A stretch of DNA of 34,486 bases. Source: an uncultured Bacteroidales bacterium (GTDB taxonomy: Bacteria > Bacteroidota > Bacteroidia > Bacteroidales > F082). The notes beneath the pieces are model-generated. The model saw only the letters and a list, made by a program, of their open reading frames with translations, had not been told where the DNA came from and made no database searches. Below, piece after piece: positions 30,657-34,486 of the stretch. The stretch spans positions 1 through 34,486 of the forward strand of contig CAMZEK010000028.1 in NCBI GenBank assembly GCA_947305795.1, written 5' to 3'. How positions within the stretch are numbered: the first letter of the stretch is position 1; each line of letters begins with the position of its first letter. The position numbers and the translations under genes were made by a program.

Positions 30657-30667
30657 AGAAAAATGAT

Positions 30668-30675
30668 TATCTTTG
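30668..30675 (+). promoter_or_regulatory. -7 promoter element TATCTTTG for the C-GCAxxG-C-C gene
   Basis: Exact TAnnTTTG, 20 bases before the ATG at 30696; it excludes an in-frame ATG at 30663. Confidence 0.6.
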
Positions 30676-30695
30676 CCACCAAAAAATGTCATTCG

Positions 30696-31064
30696 ATGGA
30701 AACCAGAAAACAAATAGCAGTAGAAAAGAAAAACTGTGGCCACAATTGCGCACAAGCCATACTTTGCACCTACGCTGACATCGCGGGCATCGACGAAGCA
30801 ACCGCCATGCATCTTGCCGCTCCCTTCGGGGCTGGTATGGGCAACATGGAGGGAACTTGTGGAGCGATTGTTGGTGCTGGTCTTGTCTTGGGTTTAGCCG
30901 GTGCTTCAACAAAGCAGATGCGCCAGATTATGAACAAGTTCCAAGAACGCAATGGAGCCACGCAGTGCAAGTTGCTGAAGGGTGTCGGCACGGGGAAGGT
31001 CCTCCGTGAGTGCTCCGATTGTGTTGCCGATGCGGCTGAGTTTTTGGAGGAACAAATTGGATAA
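30696..31064 (+). CDS. C-GCAxxG-C-C family putative redox protein
   Basis: About 122 residues from the ATG at 30696 (METRKQIAVEKKNCGHNCAQ). The Cys pattern that names the family is present: KKNCGHNCAQAIL, then AAPFGAGMGNMEGTCGAIVG, then QCKLLKG and ECSDCVADAAEFLEE. These Cys residues may hold a metal cluster or act in redox chemistry; no reaction is established. The protein is cytoplasmic, without a signal or membrane segment. It stands alone between divergent and convergent neighbours. Confidence 0.88.
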   Translation: METRKQIAVEKKNCGHNCAQAILCTYADIAGIDEATAMHLAAPFGAGMGNMEGTCGAIVGAGLVLGLAGASTKQMRQIMNKFQERNGATQCKLLKGVGTGKVLRECSDCVADAAEFLEEQIG

Positions 31065-31084
31065 AAAATTGAAGTGCATGACAA

Positions 31085-31900
31085 TTATCTGTACCTCTGC
31101 CTGAATTCCGACGGCGACATCCCTTCCTGCCGTTTGAAGAACTGGCCAAAGGCCGACTGGTCGGGGAAACCGAACTGGTCCGCAATCTGCTGATGCGTCA
31201 TTTCGGTGGTAAGCAAAGCGTTCTTGATTTGGCCAACCAGGAACTCATTGATGAGGTCTTTGGGCGTTTTGCCCGTTTCCTTCTTGCAGACTTTGAAAAG
31301 ATAACGCTCTGAAACGCAGAGTCTCTCAGCATAAAACGGGATGTTGCGCTGTCCCGAAAGGATGTTTTCGCCTACCAACTCGAAGAAATGGTTCAAGAGT
31401 TGGCGGGAACGTTTGCTGTTGTCGCTTTGCGTGGTATTTTCGGGTCTGTCGGAAGCGTTATAGAGCGTTAGCAAAAGATGCACCAGCAAGGCTGTAATCA
31501 TTTTGTTGCGGGCAACGAGGTTAGGCTGCTCAACGGCGACACGAAGCAAATCATAGTCAGCGGCAAGCATTCGGTTGAAAGGCTCGTCTATCGTTTTGTC
31601 AGACCAAAACGCCATCTCCAAAGAGCCAAAATCAGCCTCCGCCCCGAGCAGGGCATATACCACATTCATCAACGGCTCATCGAAAACAAGGACTTCCATC
31701 CTCATATTGCGAGAAGAAGAAACCACTTTGAACTGGATCCCTTCCGGGACTACGAAAACCGTGTCAGCTAACAATTTGTGTTTCTCTTGCTCAAAAGAAA
31801 CCGTGATGGTGCCATGTTGCACGTGGCACAGCCAAAACTTCGATAGCTCAGTTTTGACGATAGCCGTTGCATGGTCATATTGTTGAAGGATGTAATTCAT
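31085..31900 (-). CDS. AraC-family transcriptional regulator
   Basis: About 271 residues from the ATG at 31900 (MNYILQQYDHATAIVKTELS). An N-terminal cupin-like sensing domain of about 140 residues (VQHGTITVSFEQEKHKLLAD) is followed by a C-terminal double helix-turn-helix. That region includes RLCVSERYLFKVCKKETGKT and TTEMTHQQIADQFGFPDQSA, then FGQFFKRQEGMSPSEFRQRY. It is divergent from the adaptor/MATE operon, about 105 bases apart, and is the likely local regulator. The minus-strand -7 element at 31905-31912 ends 5 bases before this start, so the message would be leaderless or the true start may lie a little further in. Confidence 0.92.
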   Translation of the reverse strand: MNYILQQYDHATAIVKTELSKFWLCHVQHGTITVSFEQEKHKLLADTVFVVPEGIQFKVVSSSRNMRMEVLVFDEPLMNVVYALLGAEADFGSLEMAFWSDKTIDEPFNRMLAADYDLLRVAVEQPNLVARNKMITALLVHLLLTLYNASDRPENTTQSDNSKRSRQLLNHFFELVGENILSGQRNIPFYAERLCVSERYLFKVCKKETGKTPKDLINEFLVGQIKNALLTTEMTHQQIADQFGFPDQSAFGQFFKRQEGMSPSEFRQRYR

Positions 31901-31904
31901 GCTG

Positions 31905-31912
31905 CAAAAATA
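31905..31912 (-). promoter_or_regulatory. -7 promoter element TATTTTTG at the AraC gene start
   Basis: TATTTTTG only 5 bases before the ATG at 31900, implying a leaderless message. Confidence 0.5.
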
Positions 31913-31977
31913 CAAATAGTTCCGAAAACATACAATATCGGTTCACTTTTATAAACCATGCCTGTTTTCGTAAAGCC

Positions 31978-31985
31978 TATTTTTG
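31978..31985 (+). promoter_or_regulatory. -7 promoter element TATTTTTG for the adaptor/MATE operon
   Basis: TATTTTTG 20 bases before the ATG at 32006; divergent from the AraC promoter. Confidence 0.6.
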
Positions 31986-32005
31986 CAACTTCAAATTTGT
32001 AGTGT

Positions 32006-33109
32006 ATGAAGCTTAGATATTTGACAGTATTGTCGGCGTTAGCCTTCCTGCTCTTTTCGTGCGGCAACAATTCACCAGAGGAACAAAACGTGCCCGAAAC
32101 ACACGAACTGCTCACGGTGGCCATGCAGGACTACACAATGAGCACGGAATATCCTGCCTCGATTCAAGGCAACCAGGACATCAAGATCATTCCTCGTGTT
32201 GAGGGATATCTGCAAGGTGTGTATGTGAAGGAAGGTGATGCGGTAAAGGCAGGTCAGCTGTTGTTCCGCATCGATGATGCCACTTATCGTGCGGCGGTGG
32301 AGTCGGCCAACGCCAATGTTCAGATGATGACCGCCGCCTTGAACAGGGCGCAACTGGAATACGACGGCAAGAAAACGCTTCGCCAGCAAGAGATTATCTC
32401 TGACTTTGAACTTTCACTTGCCGAGAGCGACCTTAATGTGGCGAAAGCCAACCTCGCGGCAGCAAAAGCGGCGCTTACTTCTGCACGCAACGACCTCAGC
32501 TATACCGAAATCCGCAGCCCTTCCAATGGCGTGGTGGGTCGTATCCCTTACCGCAAAGGTGACCTCGTAGGGCCTTCCATCCAAGACGGCCTCACTGTGG
32601 TGGCCGACAACGGTCAAATGCGCGTTTTTTTCTCGATGACAGAGAACACCGTGATGCAGTACCTGGCCGAATACCAAAGCCTCACGGATGCGATAAGCCA
32701 TTTCCCTGAACTGCAATTGCAACTGTCTAATGGCCTGGTGTACGAACAAACTGGCCATGTGGAGAGCATCAGCGGTGTGGTGGACGAGCGCACAGGTGCC
32801 GTCTCGGTTTGCGCTCGCTTCGACAACCCCAACGGGATGTTGCTCAGCGGCGGCACTGGCAAGGTCATTTTACCGACCTCGCTTCATAACGCCATCGTCA
32901 TTCCACAAGAGGCTACCTACGACATTCAGGATAAAGTTTACGTGGTGAAAGTGGTCGATGGCAAGGCGGTTGCCAGCATGATTCAGGTGGAATCCGCCAC
33001 TGACGGGAAATCATACGTTGTGATTGATGGGCTGAAAGCCGGTGAGGTCATCATCGCCAAGGGCGCGGGGTTTGTCAGAGAAGGAACAAAAATCAATTTC
33101 GCAAACTAA
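32006..33109 (+). CDS. RND-type periplasmic adaptor (membrane fusion) lipoprotein
   Basis: 367 residues. MKLRYLTVLSALAFLLFSCG has a lipobox Cys at about 19. The AcrA/MexA-like order is visible: a first barrel-sandwich half GYLQGVYVKEGDAVKAGQLL and FRIDDATYRAAVESANANVQ, an alpha-hairpin (about 95-160), the second half DLSYTEIRSPSNGVVGRIPY, a beta-barrel domain and a membrane-proximal domain (VKVVDGKAVASMIQVES ... GAGFVREGTKI). Such adaptors join an inner-membrane pump to an outer-membrane channel. Normally an RND permease follows; here a MATE exporter starts 3 bases after the stop. Confidence 0.92.
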   Translation: MKLRYLTVLSALAFLLFSCGNNSPEEQNVPETHELLTVAMQDYTMSTEYPASIQGNQDIKIIPRVEGYLQGVYVKEGDAVKAGQLLFRIDDATYRAAVESANANVQMMTAALNRAQLEYDGKKTLRQQEIISDFELSLAESDLNVAKANLAAAKAALTSARNDLSYTEIRSPSNGVVGRIPYRKGDLVGPSIQDGLTVVADNGQMRVFFSMTENTVMQYLAEYQSLTDAISHFPELQLQLSNGLVYEQTGHVESISGVVDERTGAVSVCARFDNPNGMLLSGGTGKVILPTSLHNAIVIPQEATYDIQDKVYVVKVVDGKAVASMIQVESATDGKSYVVIDGLKAGEVIIAKGAGFVREGTKINFAN

Positions 33110-33112
33110 ACC

Positions 33113-34444
33113 ATGAACGAGCAAGCCTACAGATCGTCACCCATTTTGAAGCTGTTTTTCAAGTGTACCCTGCCTGCAATGGTCGGCATGGGCTTCTCTG
33201 CCGTGTATTCCGTCATCGACGGCATCTTTGTCGGCCATTACATCGGGCAAGAAGCCTTGGCGGCGGTCAATCTGGTAATGCCGATGGTCATGATCATCGC
33301 GGCTGTGGCCGACATGATTGCAACCGGCTCCTCCGTGCGTGTCTCCATCCTGTTGGGGCAAGACAAGAAAGAAGAGGCCAGCCGTGTGTTCTCGGTGTGC
33401 CTGGCTTTCATCACCGTTATCTCAACGCTCTTTGGCCTGCTCGGTTTCTTTCTTGCGGAACCACTCATCCGATTGATGGGTGCCAAGGGGCTGACGGCTG
33501 AGTATGCGGTGCAATACCTGCGTGTGTTCTCGCTGTTCATGCCACTTTGCTCCATCTATTTCTCCACCGACAACTACCTGCGCGACTGCGGCAAAGTCCG
33601 CCTGAGCATGGTCATCAACATCGTTTGCTCAGTGCTGAACATCGTGCTTGATGCGCTATTCATCGTCGTATGGCACAAAGGCTTGTGGGCAGCGGCATTG
33701 GCCAGCTGCATCTCGATGACAGTGGGCGCGGTTTGGTCGTTGACACCTTTCTCCGCCAAGAAACTGCCGCTAAAACTCACCAAAGGCCGTATCTCGGTCA
33801 ATCAGATGCTGACCATCATCGCCAATGGCTCATCGGAGTTTTTTGTAAGTATGGCTGGTTCCTTGTTTGCCATCATTATCAACATCGTGCTGCTGAAGCT
33901 GGGCGGTTCCACGGCGGTGGCGGCGGTGTCTATCGTGGAATACATCGCGAGCCTCACGGGCATGGTGATTTACAGCATGTCGGATGCCTTACAGCCCGCC
34001 ATCAGCTATTGCTTCGGTGCGGGACTCCTGCCAAGGATGCGCAAGATGCAGCGTGTCGTCATGTCGGCAGCCGCCATCCTGTCCTTGTTTGCCATGCTGT
34101 TTCTGCTCTTCGGCGGGAAGCTGCTGTTGCCGCTGTTCGTTAAGGACGGTGACGTGGCATTATATGACATGAGTCTGCGCGCCATGCGGTTTTATGCGCT
34201 CAGCTATCTCGTGAGTTGGGTGGAGATGACGCTGGCTGGCTATCTGACCGCCTTGGAGAAGCCTTGGCATTCCTTGGCCATCTCCCTGTTGGGCACTTTC
34301 GTTTTCCCCTTGGTGTTTTTGGCCATCCTCGTCCCGATTTGGCAACTCGACGGTGTCTGGGTGCTCAATTTCGTTTCCAGCGTTTTCAGTGCAGTTGTGG
34401 CGGTGGTGATTGCAAAAAAGGCATTGAAACCAATCGAAGCCTAG
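33113..34444 (+). CDS. MATE-family efflux transporter
   Basis: A 443-residue inner-membrane exporter with about twelve helices in two six-helix halves. The first half has LKLFFKCTLPAMVGMGFSAV, YSVIDGIFVGHYIGQEALAA and AVNLVMPMVMIIAAVADMIA, followed by the family GSSVRVSILLGQDKKEEASR. The second half has NGSSEFFVSMAGSLFAIIIN and YSMSDALQPAISYCFGAG, with ALEKPWHSLAISLLGTFVFP near the end. The length is normal. MATE pumps use sodium or proton gradients to export cationic drugs or metabolites. It is coupled at 3 bases to a periplasmic adaptor, an unusual partner. The 42 bases after its stop are AT-rich and empty. Confidence 0.93.
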   Translation: MNEQAYRSSPILKLFFKCTLPAMVGMGFSAVYSVIDGIFVGHYIGQEALAAVNLVMPMVMIIAAVADMIATGSSVRVSILLGQDKKEEASRVFSVCLAFITVISTLFGLLGFFLAEPLIRLMGAKGLTAEYAVQYLRVFSLFMPLCSIYFSTDNYLRDCGKVRLSMVINIVCSVLNIVLDALFIVVWHKGLWAAALASCISMTVGAVWSLTPFSAKKLPLKLTKGRISVNQMLTIIANGSSEFFVSMAGSLFAIIINIVLLKLGGSTAVAAVSIVEYIASLTGMVIYSMSDALQPAISYCFGAGLLPRMRKMQRVVMSAAAILSLFAMLFLLFGGKLLLPLFVKDGDVALYDMSLRAMRFYALSYLVSWVEMTLAGYLTALEKPWHSLAISLLGTFVFPLVFLAILVPIWQLDGVWVLNFVSSVFSAVVAVVIAKKALKPIEA

Positions 34445-34486
34445 CGGCAAAAACTAATAACAGCGAAGCAAAATAAACTAATAAAA

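Overview
The window looks like a chromosomal segment of a Bacteroidota bacterium, order Bacteroidales, probably gut-type or uncultured. Three signs support this. First, about twenty copies of the Bacteroidota -7 promoter hexamer family TAnnTTTG (mostly TATTTTTG, TACTTTTG or TATCTTTG) sit 15-50 bases before genes, while Shine-Dalgarno sequences are rare. Second, five secreted proteins carry C-terminal type IX secretion (T9SS) sorting domains of the kind YPNP...KGxY. Third, there is a TonB-dependent receptor paired with a DUF4249 lipoprotein. No tRNA, rRNA, CRISPR array, transposase, integrase or phage gene was seen.

Layout. Positions 1-2584 (minus strand) hold a DUF4249 lipoprotein followed by a TonB-dependent receptor cut by the window edge. 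Positions 2585-2976 contain no gene but hold a nested, roughly 200-base imperfect palindrome with promoters on both sides, a candidate structured RNA (possibly 6S-like). Positions 2977-5261 hold a GH3-family protein and a LysE-type exporter in one operon. Positions 5373-8687 hold a beta-helix T9SS cargo protein, an unknown protein and a T9SS-sorted esterase. Positions 8784-11521 run pyrG, a hotdog thioesterase and an isoprenylcysteine-methyltransferase-like membrane protein. Positions 11564-12992 are a tightly overlapped operon of a membrane protein, a CDP-alcohol phosphatidyltransferase and an N-acetyltransferase. Next come a C10 cysteine peptidase, a zinc-ribbon/flavin-binding fusion, and an AAA ATPase with a tandem operator-like repeat at its promoter. 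These are followed by an ECF sigma operon, an M28 peptidase, a hemerythrin/LuxR pair and a DUF1295 membrane protein.

Positions 21566-22911 are decayed or regulatory. They contain a strong terminator, a small lipoprotein gene interrupted by an in-frame TGA, REP-like GCATCCC palindromes, and a cobalamin riboswitch. The riboswitch now leads into a truncated acetyl-CoA hydrolase/transferase fragment and then a marC-type gene. Beyond this are a ZIP metal transporter, a BspA-like leucine-rich-repeat T9SS protein, a lipoprotein that fuses an S41 peptidase domain to an alpha/beta-hydrolase, an unknown anchored protein, a second T9SS protein that shares its N-terminal domain with the BspA-like one, and a small C-GCAxxG-C-C redox protein. 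The window closes with an AraC regulator divergent from a periplasmic adaptor plus MATE exporter pair.

Most genes are housekeeping or envelope functions. The strongest candidates for something undescribed are the structured RNA at 2669-2871, the re-wired cobalamin riboswitch at 22361-22911, the S41/alpha-beta-hydrolase fusion, the adaptor-MATE pair, and the hemerythrin with a receiver-like regulator that lacks its phosphorylation site. All functional calls come from reading motifs; no database search was run.
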